This document shows, piece by piece, positions 1-7,119 of a DNA stretch of 35,582 nucleotides. This DNA comes from CAYOHR01 sp964512145 (lineage in GTDB: Bacteria; Bacteroidota; Bacteroidia; Flavobacteriales_G; JALEGO01). The stretch is from assembly GCA_964512145.1 (NCBI GenBank), contig CAZEIM010000026.1, forward strand, positions 1 through 35,582. Reading direction: 5' to 3'. The position numbers were made by a program, and so were the translations under genes. The notes below the pieces were generated by a model. The model saw only the letters and a list, made by a program, of their open reading frames with translations. It was not told the origin of the DNA and did not search any database. Every line of letters starts with the position of its first letter. The stretch's first letter is position 1.

Positions 1-2
1 TC

Positions 3-587
3 CTTGTGAAGTTGATTATGCTTCTGAACTTCGTTATAGAAACCCAATTATCAAAAATATTAATTTACAGAGAATCTATTGATAATATTATAGGATACGT
101 TCATTCCATGGAGTTATTTAAAAATCCTTCCAATATACGAAGTATTATTTTGCCTGTATTTATTATTCCAGAAACAATGCCCGGAAATAAAGTGTTAGAG
201 TCGTTTATTAAAAAGAAAAAAAGCGTTGCCATTGTGGTAGATGAGTTAGGAGGTACTTCCGGAATGCTTACGGTAGAAGATGTATTAGAAGAAATTGTAG
301 GCGATATTGATGATGAACACGATCAGGAAGAACTGATTGAAAAAAAACTTGACGAAAATGACTTTATTTTTTCTGCCCGACTTGAACTATATTATATTAA
401 TGAACAATATGAACTAAAACTCCCGATCATAGAGGGAGTAGAAACTCTAGCCGGACTTATACTACATGTTTGCGAAAAAATTCCCTCTGAAGGTGAAACT
501 ATTGTATATAAAGATTATGTGTTTGAAATATTGAAAGTAAACGACCATAAAATTGAATTGGTTAAAGTACATTCAAACCACCACTAA
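3..587 (+). CDS. CorC/HlyC-family CBS-domain protein (5' end missing)
   Basis: This is the C-terminal part of a CNNM/CorC/HlyC ('hemolysin-related') membrane protein. What is visible is a CBS-domain pair remnant, with IDNIIGYVH near the start and VAIVVDELGGTSGMLTVEDV in the middle, followed by EEIVGDIDDEHD. The last ~75 residues are the CorC_HlyC transporter-associated domain. The N-terminal DUF21 membrane domain lies outside the window. Members are proposed to act in cation (Mg2+/Co2+) transport or resistance; gliding protein GldE is a distant relative, but this copy looks like the general family. The GTG at base 6 is unlikely to be the true start. The first ~13 codons in this frame do not resemble the family, while the next frame does (see findings), so there may be a frameshift near bases 35-45. 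The stop is at 585-587. The family call is firm, but the substrate is not known. Confidence 0.8.
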   Translation, partial: LVKLIMLLNFVIETQLSKILIYRESIDNIIGYVHSMELFKNPSNIRSIILPVFIIPETMPGNKVLESFIKKKKSVAIVVDELGGTSGMLTVEDVLEEIVGDIDDEHDQEELIEKKLDENDFIFSARLELYYINEQYELKLPIIEGVETLAGLILHVCEKIPSEGETIVYKDYVFEILKVNDHKIELVKVHSNHH

Positions 588-704
588 TTTTTTGATGATT
601 GGTTAACTTTAATAGTATTTTATTTGATAATAATTTTATCGTTTACTATATAATATTAATTACCTACAAATAACTTTTGTTAATCCTAATATAAAATAAT
701 AAGA

Positions 705-1592
705 CTATTTTTTTAGTATACCATTTAAAGTTTTAAAATCCTTTTTACCAAAACCATGAATATTTTTTAGGGTATATTCTGTAGGATTTGCTACAAAATT
801 TGAACTTAGTGCTGCTAAATCACCAGTTGAAGGGAAAAAAATATAACTTACACGTCCAAAACTCATCCCATCTATTTTTTGTTGTTTTTTAAATTCATTC
901 ATATCCTTAAGAGGTCTTGAAGTTAAAGCTAAATATATATTTTTATCTGTAGATGAAATTAAAGTAAATAAAGTTGAATCTGTAACAATTTTAAAGTTAC
1001 CCTTAAATATTTTCTTAATTTCAACACTATCTAATCCTTCTTTTAAGTCTTCTGAAGAAATATATAGTGTTTTGCCTTTTGTTTTTTCAATTATCTTTTT
1101 TGTATAATTATTATTTTTGTCACCCTGTACTTTATTTTCCATTAATTGTGCATGTAACCCTTTAATCCCTAAAACTAATAATATATCTATAGGTAAGTAT
1201 CTAAAATGATCGAGGCGAAACTCCTCTACAGTCTCTATTCCTTTGTTGTTTTGTCTTACATAAATACCTATAAAATTCTCATATATTTTGCGATTTACAC
1301 CATAAACAGTCGTTTTTTTAGTCATTGTAGTTAAATAACATCTATTTAACTCATAATTATTAAATATATTTACTTCCTTTTTATGTTCAAAGGAGTTTAT
1401 TGTCCAAAAATTATTAAGTAATTTTATAACCTCTCCTTCTGTTTTTATATCTATACTATCTAAGTAAAATATAGTAGGATTTGAATAAATTTTTTTCAAT
1501 TTCTCTTTTTTTATTTTATCAATCCATTCTTGTGAAAAACTATAATTAACAAATGTTAAACTTATAATAAATAGTGTTAGTTTAATTTTCAT
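705..1592 (-). CDS. Exported protein of unknown function
   Basis: I do not recognise this 295-residue protein. Residues 1-20 form a clear signal peptide: Lys-rich start, hydrophobic core, and a cleavage site ending FSQ. The product is therefore probably periplasmic or at the outer membrane, with no further membrane segment. The body is rich in Lys, Asn, Ile and Tyr and contains no motif I can name, no lipobox and no T9SS C-terminal domain. The ATG start at 1592 is supported by the signal peptide and by a well-placed promoter-like sequence just upstream (1610-1643). It stands alone, convergent to the CorC-like gene and divergent from adk, so context says little about its job. Its AT-rich, Asn/Lys-rich coding differs from the housekeeping neighbours and could mark a lineage-specific gene. 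Confidence 0.75.
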   Translation of the reverse strand: MKIKLTLFIISLTFVNYSFSQEWIDKIKKEKLKKIYSNPTIFYLDSIDIKTEGEVIKLLNNFWTINSFEHKKEVNIFNNYELNRCYLTTMTKKTTVYGVNRKIYENFIGIYVRQNNKGIETVEEFRLDHFRYLPIDILLVLGIKGLHAQLMENKVQGDKNNNYTKKIIEKTKGKTLYISSEDLKEGLDSVEIKKIFKGNFKIVTDSTLFTLISSTDKNIYLALTSRPLKDMNEFKKQQKIDGMSFGRVSYIFFPSTGDLAALSSNFVANPTEYTLKNIHGFGKKDFKTLNGILKK

Positions 1593-1609
1593 AATTCATC
1601 TTTTACCTA

Positions 1610-1643
1610 CAAAGGTAAATTATAGAAACATGAAGTAAATCAA
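1610..1643 (-). promoter_or_regulatory. Promoter candidate for the exported protein at 705-1592
   Basis: On the minus strand the sequence TACCTTTG (plus-strand 1610-1617) matches the Bacteroidota -7 box TAnnTTTG exactly. A TTG (-33 element, plus-strand 1641-1643) lies 23 bases upstream, at the long end of the usual spacing. The start codon at 1592 follows after about 17 bases. Confidence 0.45.
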
Positions 1644-1866
1644 GAGTATAGATAACAGATATCTATAATCAGTAAAAAGGAGTATTTAATCAGTTTAATA
1701 TTAATTAAATTACATAATTCAAATGAAAAAACATTAAAACTATATTTTCTAGATATTCAAAAATTAAATGCCTAGAAATTATAATTAATCTAAATTAAAA
1801 ATGTATAAGTATTATATAGCTTTTATTCCTTGTTCGTAATAATTAGAATGACATGGATATTTTTTA

Positions 1867-1874
1867 TATTTTTG
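1867..1874 (+). promoter_or_regulatory. -7 box candidate for adk
   Basis: TATTTTTG matches TAnnTTTG and sits 13 bases before the adk ATG at 1888. No TTG is found at the expected -33 distance, so this is supported by one element only and would give a very short leader. Confidence 0.3.
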
Positions 1875-1887
1875 TAAAAATTTTCGC

Positions 1888-2466
1888 ATGTTACACGTGA
1901 TATTGTTTGGACCTCCTGGGGCCGGAAAAGGAACGCAATCTAAAAAATTAATCGACAAGTATCAATTAATCCACCTCTCTACGGGAGATATTTTTAGGTC
2001 ACACATTAAGGAAAATACCGAATTAGGAAAATTAGCGCAAGAGTACATGAATCAGGGTAAATTAGTTCCCGATCAAGTAACTATTCAAATGCTAGAAAAT
2101 GAAGTAAACAATAATAAACAAGCCCAGGGATTTATTTTTGATGGATTCCCTAGAACTGCAGCACAGGCAAATGCTTTAGACGAATTTTTAGCAAAGCAAG
2201 GGCATTCAGTAAGCATATTACTTTCTTTGGAAGTTGAGGAGGAGGAGCTTAAAAAAAGGTTAAAGGAACGAGCTATTATTTCCAATCGTCCGGACGATGC
2301 AAATCCTGAAGTTATTGCTAAAAGAATAGAGATTTATAAAAATGAAACGTTACCTGTAAAAAATCATTATAATGCCTTAGGAAAGCTAACATCGGTTAAT
2401 GGTATTGGTTCCATTGACGAAGTTTTTTACAGATTATGCGAAGCATTAGATGCTGTAGAAGCATAG
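1888..2466 (+). CDS. adk: Adenylate kinase (short form)
   Basis: Adenylate kinase catalyses ATP + AMP = 2 ADP in the cytoplasm and sets the adenylate energy balance. The P-loop GPPGAGKGT is at residues 8-16. The NMP-binding segment LSTGDIFR follows at ~31-38, and the FDGFPRTAAQ motif that binds AMP is at ~84-93. At 192 residues it is the short type: where long bacterial enzymes carry an inserted LID domain with or without zinc Cys residues, it has only RAIISNRPDDANPEVIAKR. That is normal for many Bacteroidota. The ATG start places the beta-strand MLHVILFG directly before the P-loop, as in relatives. obg follows 52 bases downstream in the same direction, so the two may be co-transcribed. Identification is very secure. 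Confidence 0.97.
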   Translation: MLHVILFGPPGAGKGTQSKKLIDKYQLIHLSTGDIFRSHIKENTELGKLAQEYMNQGKLVPDQVTIQMLENEVNNNKQAQGFIFDGFPRTAAQANALDEFLAKQGHSVSILLSLEVEEEELKKRLKERAIISNRPDDANPEVIAKRIEIYKNETLPVKNHYNALGKLTSVNGIGSIDEVFYRLCEALDAVEA

Positions 2467-2518
2467 AATTTTTATAAACCAGTAGATTAATTTTTTTACC
2501 TTTTAAAAACAAACGCCC

Positions 2519-3517
2519 TTGTCTGCACCTAACTTTGTAGATTATGTAAAGATTTTTTTTAGATCCGGAAAAGGGGGAGCTGGATGCATGCATTTTTTAC
2601 GAAATAAACTTACGGCAAAAGGAGGCCCCGATGGTGGTGATGGAGGTAGAGGCGGTCATATAATTTTAAAAGGAAACCCTCAACTTTGGACTCTACTCCA
2701 TTTAAAATACAGAAAGCATATACATGCTGAAAATGGTAAAAATGGCGAGGCGAATAGAAGAACAGGAGGCAGTGGAAAGGACATATATGTAGAAGTTCCA
2801 TTAGGAACTATAGCAAAAGATTTTGAAACAGGAGAAATATTATGCGAAATTACAGAGCCTAACCAAGAGTTTATATTAATGCCTGGAGGCAGGGGTGGTT
2901 TAGGAAATGATCATTTTAAAACACCCACTCAACAAGCTCCAACATATGCTCAACCTGGCGAACAAGGGGAGGAAGGGTGGAAAATACTAGAACTAAAAGT
3001 TTTAGCAGATGTTGGCTTGGTAGGCTTTCCAAATGCTGGAAAATCCACATTACTTTCTGTTTTATCGGCTGCTAAACCTGAAATTGGGGATTATCCATTT
3101 ACTACATTAACACCTAATTTAGGAATAGTATCTTATAAAGATGATTTATCGTTTATTATGGCTGATATTCCCGGGATTATTGAAGGGGCACACCTTGGTA
3201 AAGGATTAGGGCACAGGTTTTTGAAGCATATTGAACGAAATTCTGTATTGTTATTTTTAATATCATGCGACACTCAAAATATACAACACGAATACGATAT
3301 TCTTTTAAATGAATTAAAATTGTACAACCCTGAATTACTATACAAAAAAAGAGTTTTGGCGATTACAAAATCTGATATGATAGATGATGATTTGGAAAAA
3401 GCCATGGAAAAGGAATTACCAAAGGGCTTAGATTATGTTTTTATTTCATCTTTTAATAAAAAAGGATTACATCAATTAAAAGAAATGTTATGGAAACATT
3501 TAAATAATAACCTGTAA
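2519..3517 (+). CDS. obgE: Obg family GTPase (TTG start)
   Basis: Obg is an essential GTPase bound to the 50S ribosome, involved in ribosome assembly and stress control. The N-terminal glycine-rich Obg fold covers ~1-160, with GGPDGGDGGRGGH near residues 35-47. The G domain has G1 GFPNAGKST (169-177), G3 DIPG (216-219) and G4 TKSD (283-286). It ends at 332 residues without the C-terminal OCT domain seen in Firmicutes, as is usual in Bacteroidota. The start must be TTG at 2519. An in-frame stop lies at 2504-2506 and no ATG or GTG occurs between it and the conserved beginning NFVDYVKI, which in relatives sits four to six residues from the N terminus. It is probably co-transcribed with adk. A weak hairpin at its stop may end the transcript. 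Confidence 0.96.
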   Translation: MSAPNFVDYVKIFFRSGKGGAGCMHFLRNKLTAKGGPDGGDGGRGGHIILKGNPQLWTLLHLKYRKHIHAENGKNGEANRRTGGSGKDIYVEVPLGTIAKDFETGEILCEITEPNQEFILMPGGRGGLGNDHFKTPTQQAPTYAQPGEQGEEGWKILELKVLADVGLVGFPNAGKSTLLSVLSAAKPEIGDYPFTTLTPNLGIVSYKDDLSFIMADIPGIIEGAHLGKGLGHRFLKHIERNSVLLFLISCDTQNIQHEYDILLNELKLYNPELLYKKRVLAITKSDMIDDDLEKAMEKELPKGLDYVFISSFNKKGLHQLKEMLWKHLNNNL

Positions 3518-3527
3518 ATAGGTTGTT
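3506..3527 (+). terminator. Weak hairpin at the end of obg
   Basis: An 8-pair stem (one G-T pair) is formed by ATAACCT-type bases at 3506-3513 and AGGTTGTT at 3520-3527, with the obg stop codon in its 6-base loop. The downstream T-run is poor, so termination is only plausible. Confidence 0.3.
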
Positions 3528-3573
3528 GTTTAAAAAATTGATACATACCAAGCGTTAAATTTTAAACAAGTAC

Positions 3574-3605
3574 TTTGGGTAAAAAACTTTTTAACGTTAC
3601 ATTTG
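3574..3605 (+). promoter_or_regulatory. Promoter of the sdhCAB operon
   Basis: TTTG at 3574-3577 and TACATTTG at 3598-3605 are separated by 20 bases. This is a near-ideal match to the Bacteroidota housekeeping promoter (TTTG, ~19, TAnnTTTG). The sdhC start codon lies 21 bases beyond the -7 box, which fits a short leader. Confidence 0.65.
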
Positions 3606-3626
3606 TTCGAAATATAATTTAAGGAT

Positions 3627-4319
3627 ATGTCAAAATCTGCAATATTAAAATCTTCATTAGCAAAGAAATATTGGATGGCCTTAACCGGCTTATTTCTGTG
3701 TTTATTCTTAGTTGGACATTTGGCAGGAAATCTACAATTATTATTAGATCCAATTACTGCACAAGAACAGTTTAATGCTTATGCATTGTTTATGACAACC
3801 AATCCTGCAGTAAAAATACTTTCATATATTACATATTTAAGTATTATTTTTCATGCTATAGATGGTATTATTTTAACTATTCAAAATAACAAAGCAAGAC
3901 CTAAGTCAATGGCATACCAATACGTAAAAGCAAGTGCCAATAGTGTATGGACTTCAAGATATATGGGAGTACTTGGTACGTTAATATTAATTTTTATAGT
4001 AGTGCACATGAGTGACTTTTGGAGAGAAATGCACTTTGAATTAAAAGAAGATTATAGATTAAAAGATGGAACCATGGTGAAAAATCTTTACCTAGAGGTA
4101 AAAGAGGCTTTTGAAAATGTTTGGTATGTGTTTTTTTATGTATTATGCATGATCCCATTAGGTTTTCATTTATCTCATGGGTTTTCAAGTGCATTCCAAT
4201 CTTTAGGAATAAATCATTCAAAATATAACAAACTAATAAAAACAGCAGGAATGTTATTTTGTATTATTGTTCCTATGCTGTTCGCTATTATTCCACTTTA
4301 TTTGCATTTTATCGCTTAA
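3627..4319 (+). CDS. sdhC: Succinate dehydrogenase / fumarate reductase cytochrome b subunit
   Basis: This is the membrane anchor of complex II, which passes electrons from the iron-sulfur subunit to menaquinone. The 230-residue length with five hydrophobic segments and no separate SdhD is the type-B arrangement known from Bacillus, Wolinella and Bacteroidota. His residues in membrane segments that are likely haem b ligands are H31 (in LFLVGHLAGN), H76, H127 and H181 or H184. The motif GFHLSHGFSSAFQSLG is typical of the family. It opens the operon: sdhA starts 10 bases after its stop and sdhB follows. A strong promoter candidate lies directly upstream, and AAGGA precedes the ATG closely. Whether the complex mainly oxidises succinate or reduces fumarate cannot be told from sequence, but an aerobic TCA-cycle role is likely. 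Confidence 0.95.
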   Translation: MSKSAILKSSLAKKYWMALTGLFLCLFLVGHLAGNLQLLLDPITAQEQFNAYALFMTTNPAVKILSYITYLSIIFHAIDGIILTIQNNKARPKSMAYQYVKASANSVWTSRYMGVLGTLILIFIVVHMSDFWREMHFELKEDYRLKDGTMVKNLYLEVKEAFENVWYVFFYVLCMIPLGFHLSHGFSSAFQSLGINHSKYNKLIKTAGMLFCIIVPMLFAIIPLYLHFIA

Positions 4320-4329
4320 TTAACATTTT

Positions 4330-6333
4330 ATGGTAAAACTTGATGCTAAAATCCCCAAAGGTTCAATCCACGAAAAATGGACAAACCATAAAAATACCAT
4401 TAAATTAGTTAACCCTGCCAACAAACGTCAAATTGATGTAATTGTTGTTGGTACAGGTTTAGCAGGAAGCTCTGCCGCAGCTACATTATCTGAACTTGGT
4501 TATAATGTAAAAGCCTTTTGCTTTCAAGATTCTCCTCGCAGGGCGCATTCTATTGCTGCACAAGGTGGTATTAATGCAGCAAAAAATTACCAAAATGACG
4601 GTGATTCAGTATACAGATTATTTTATGACACTATAAAAGGGGGGGATTATAGAGCTAGAGAAGCTAATGTTTACAGATTAGCCGAAGTATCAGCAAATAT
4701 TATTGATCAATGTGTTGCTCAAGGAGTTCCATTTGCCAGAGATTATGGGGGTTTATTAGATAATAGATCATTTGGAGGTACTCAGGTTTCAAGAACATTC
4801 TACGCAAAAGGTCAAACTGGCCAGCAATTACTATTAGGAGCATATTCTGCCTTATCTAAACAAATTTCAAAAGGCAAAGTACAAATGTACAATCGCCATG
4901 AAATGCTTGATGTAGTAATTATTGATGGAAAATGTAGAGGAATTATTGCTCGAAATTTAGTTACAGGTGAAATTGAAAAACATGGAGCACATGCAGTAGT
5001 ATTATGCTCAGGGGGGTATGGAAATGTGTTTTTTCTGTCAACCAATGCTATGGGATCTAATGTTTCTGCGATTTGGAAAGCGCATAAAAAAGGAGCTCCG
5101 TTTGCAAACCCATGTTTTACTCAAATACATCCTACATGTATTCCTGTTTCGGGAGAACATCAATCAAAATTAACGTTAATGTCTGAATCATTAAGAAATG
5201 ACGGAAGAATATGGGTTCCTAAAAAGAAAGAAGACGTTGAGGCTATTCGCTCAGGGAAATTAAAACCTTATCAAATTAAAGAAGAAGATCGAGATTATTA
5301 TTTAGAAAGAAGATACCCTGCGTTCGGAAATCTAGTTCCCAGAGATGTTGCTTCTAGAGCTGCTAAAGAGCGCTGTGATGATGGATATGGTGTTAATGCT
5401 ACCGGTGAAGCTGTGTATTTAGATTATTATTCGGCTATAGTTAGATATGGTAAAACAGAAGCCAACATTAAAGGAATTAAAAATCCTAGCCAAGAACAAA
5501 TTGAAACGTTAGGTAAAAAGGTGGTAGAATCAAAGTATGGTAATTTGTTTGATATGTATAAACAAATTGTGGCTGAAAATCCTTACGAAACCCCAATGAT
5601 GATTTATCCGGCCGTTCACTACACTATGGGAGGTATTTGGGTTGACTATAATTTAATGACCTCTATCCCTGGATTATATGCTTGTGGTGAGGCTAATTTC
5701 TCCGACCATGGAGCTAATAGATTAGGGGCATCTGCCTTAATGCAAGGCTTAGCCGATGGTTATTTTGTGTTGCCTTATACTATTGGAGATTATTTGGCAG
5801 AGGATATAAGAACCGGAAAAATAAATACAGATCAACCTGAATTTTTAGAAGCTGAAAAAAATGTGAAAGATCAAATAAACAAACTATTGAAAAATAACGG
5901 AAAAGAAACCGTGGATCATTTTCATAAAGCATTAGGAAAGGTTATGTGGAATAAATGTGGAATGGCAAGAAATGAAAAAGGACTTAAAGAAGCCATTTCA
6001 GATATCAGACAAATACGAGAAGATTTTTATAAAAATGTTAGAATACCCGGTAGTGACTCTGGCTATAATCCAGAGTTAGACAAAGCCGGAAGAGTAGCCG
6101 ACTTTTTAGAACTAGGAGAGTTAATGTGTGTAGATGCGCTAAACAGAAATGAGTCGTGTGGTGGACATTTTAGAGAGGAGTATCAAACCGAAGATGGAGA
6201 AGCTTTGCGTGACGATCAAAACTATTCGTACGTGGCTGCTTGGGAGTATACCGGAGACCCTTCAAAATCAGTTCTTCATAAAGAAGAGTTAATGTTCGAA
6301 AATATTAAAGTATCATCCAGAAGTTATAAATAA
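4330..6333 (+). CDS. sdhA: Succinate dehydrogenase / fumarate reductase flavoprotein subunit
   Basis: This is the catalytic subunit of complex II, interconverting succinate and fumarate with covalently bound FAD on the cytoplasmic face. The dinucleotide-binding segment VVGTGLAGSSAA is at ~39-50. The His that links FAD is expected at H73 in RAHSIAAQGGIN. Downstream motifs include the substrate-region HYTMGGIWVDY and FSDHGANRLGASALMQGL, the FAD/active-site signature of the family. At 667 residues it has the length of the type-B enzymes with the extended C-terminal helical domain. It is second in the sdhCAB operon, 10 bases after sdhC and 14 bases before sdhB. No key residue seems to be missing. 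Confidence 0.97.
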   Translation: MVKLDAKIPKGSIHEKWTNHKNTIKLVNPANKRQIDVIVVGTGLAGSSAAATLSELGYNVKAFCFQDSPRRAHSIAAQGGINAAKNYQNDGDSVYRLFYDTIKGGDYRAREANVYRLAEVSANIIDQCVAQGVPFARDYGGLLDNRSFGGTQVSRTFYAKGQTGQQLLLGAYSALSKQISKGKVQMYNRHEMLDVVIIDGKCRGIIARNLVTGEIEKHGAHAVVLCSGGYGNVFFLSTNAMGSNVSAIWKAHKKGAPFANPCFTQIHPTCIPVSGEHQSKLTLMSESLRNDGRIWVPKKKEDVEAIRSGKLKPYQIKEEDRDYYLERRYPAFGNLVPRDVASRAAKERCDDGYGVNATGEAVYLDYYSAIVRYGKTEANIKGIKNPSQEQIETLGKKVVESKYGNLFDMYKQIVAENPYETPMMIYPAVHYTMGGIWVDYNLMTSIPGLYACGEANFSDHGANRLGASALMQGLADGYFVLPYTIGDYLAEDIRTGKINTDQPEFLEAEKNVKDQINKLLKNNGKETVDHFHKALGKVMWNKCGMARNEKGLKEAISDIRQIREDFYKNVRIPGSDSGYNPELDKAGRVADFLELGELMCVDALNRNESCGGHFREEYQTEDGEALRDDQNYSYVAAWEYTGDPSKSVLHKEELMFENIKVSSRSYK

Positions 6334-6347
6334 AATAATAGTTTGCC

Positions 6348-7100
6348 ATGAATCTAACACTTAAAGTTTGGAGACAACAAAATGCTAAAGACAAGGGAAA
6401 ACTTGAAACATATTCTATTGATAATATTTCCCCTGATATGTCTTTTTTAGAAATGATGGATGTTTTAAACGAAAAACTTATAAAAGACGATAAAGATCCA
6501 GTTGCTTTTGATCACGATTGTAGAGAAGGGATTTGTGGAATGTGTAGCATGTTTATAAATGGCAGGGCTCATGGTCCTCAAACCGGTGTTACTACTTGTC
6601 AATTACATATGCGTTCGTTTAAAGATGGAGACACCATTTATGTTGAACCATTTAGAGCTAAAGCCTTTCCTGTAATAAAAGATTTAGTGGTTGACAGGAG
6701 TTCATTTGACCGTGTAATTCAGGCTGGGGGATATGTTTCTGTAAATACTTCAGGAAAACCATTAGATGCTAATGCTATCCCTGTTCCTAAAGAAGATGCA
6801 GATGCTTCATTTGATGCGGCTACATGCATTGGTTGTGGTGCATGTGTGGCAACTTGTAAAAATGCTTCCGCTATGCTATTTGTATCGGCAAAAGTTTCTC
6901 AGTTTTCTTTATTGCCTCAAGGTAGAGTTGAAGCAGAAGAAAGGGTTTTAAATATGGTAAACCAAATAGATAAAGAGGGGTTTGGAAACTGTACCAACAC
7001 AGGTGCTTGTGCTGTAGAATGTCCAAAAGGGATTTCTCTGGAAAACATTGCCCGAATGAACCGCGAATTTTTAAAAGCAAGTATTACTAGCAAAAAATAA
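6348..7100 (+). CDS. sdhB: Succinate dehydrogenase / fumarate reductase iron-sulfur subunit
   Basis: This subunit carries electrons between the flavoprotein and the haem subunit through three iron-sulfur centres. The N-terminal ferredoxin fold has the [2Fe-2S] ligands C58, C63, C66 and C84 (CREGICGMC ... TTC). The C-terminal part has the pattern CIGCGACVATCK followed by CTNTGACAVECPKG, which supplies the [4Fe-4S] and [3Fe-4S] ligands. Length (250 residues) and order match the Bacteroidota sdhCAB operon. It is the last gene of the operon and converges on the hemC-hemD fusion 20 bases away. A small GCAAAA/TTTTGC hairpin overlaps the stop (7090-7106). Confidence 0.97.
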   Translation: MNLTLKVWRQQNAKDKGKLETYSIDNISPDMSFLEMMDVLNEKLIKDDKDPVAFDHDCREGICGMCSMFINGRAHGPQTGVTTCQLHMRSFKDGDTIYVEPFRAKAFPVIKDLVVDRSSFDRVIQAGGYVSVNTSGKPLDANAIPVPKEDADASFDAATCIGCGACVATCKNASAMLFVSAKVSQFSLLPQGRVEAEERVLNMVNQIDKEGFGNCTNTGACAVECPKGISLENIARMNREFLKASITSKK

Positions 7101-7106
7101 TTTTGC
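7090..7106. terminator. Small hairpin between sdhB and hemCD
   Basis: GCAAAA (7090-7095) and TTTTGC (7101-7106) form a 6-base stem around the sdhB stop, followed by an A/T-rich run. It is the only stem in the 20-base convergent gap. It is weak, so call it a possible two-way terminator only. Confidence 0.25.
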
Positions 7107-7119
7107 AAAAAACTTTTAT

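Larger units (their letters stand above)
1593..1887. other. AT-rich intergenic region between divergent genes
   Basis: This 295-base spacer separates the exported unknown protein (minus) from adk (plus). It holds a promoter-like sequence for each gene at its two ends. In the middle is a 7-base inverted repeat, TTTCTAG (1746-1752) and CTAGAAA (1772-1778), around a 19-base loop. I see no tRNA, no convincing small RNA and no ORF in it. Confidence 0.5.

Noticed and set aside
1746..1778. 7-base inverted repeat TTTCTAG / CTAGAAA in the spacer before adk
   Set aside because: Short stem and a 19-base loop in AT-rich sequence; not enough for a terminator, riboswitch or operator call.
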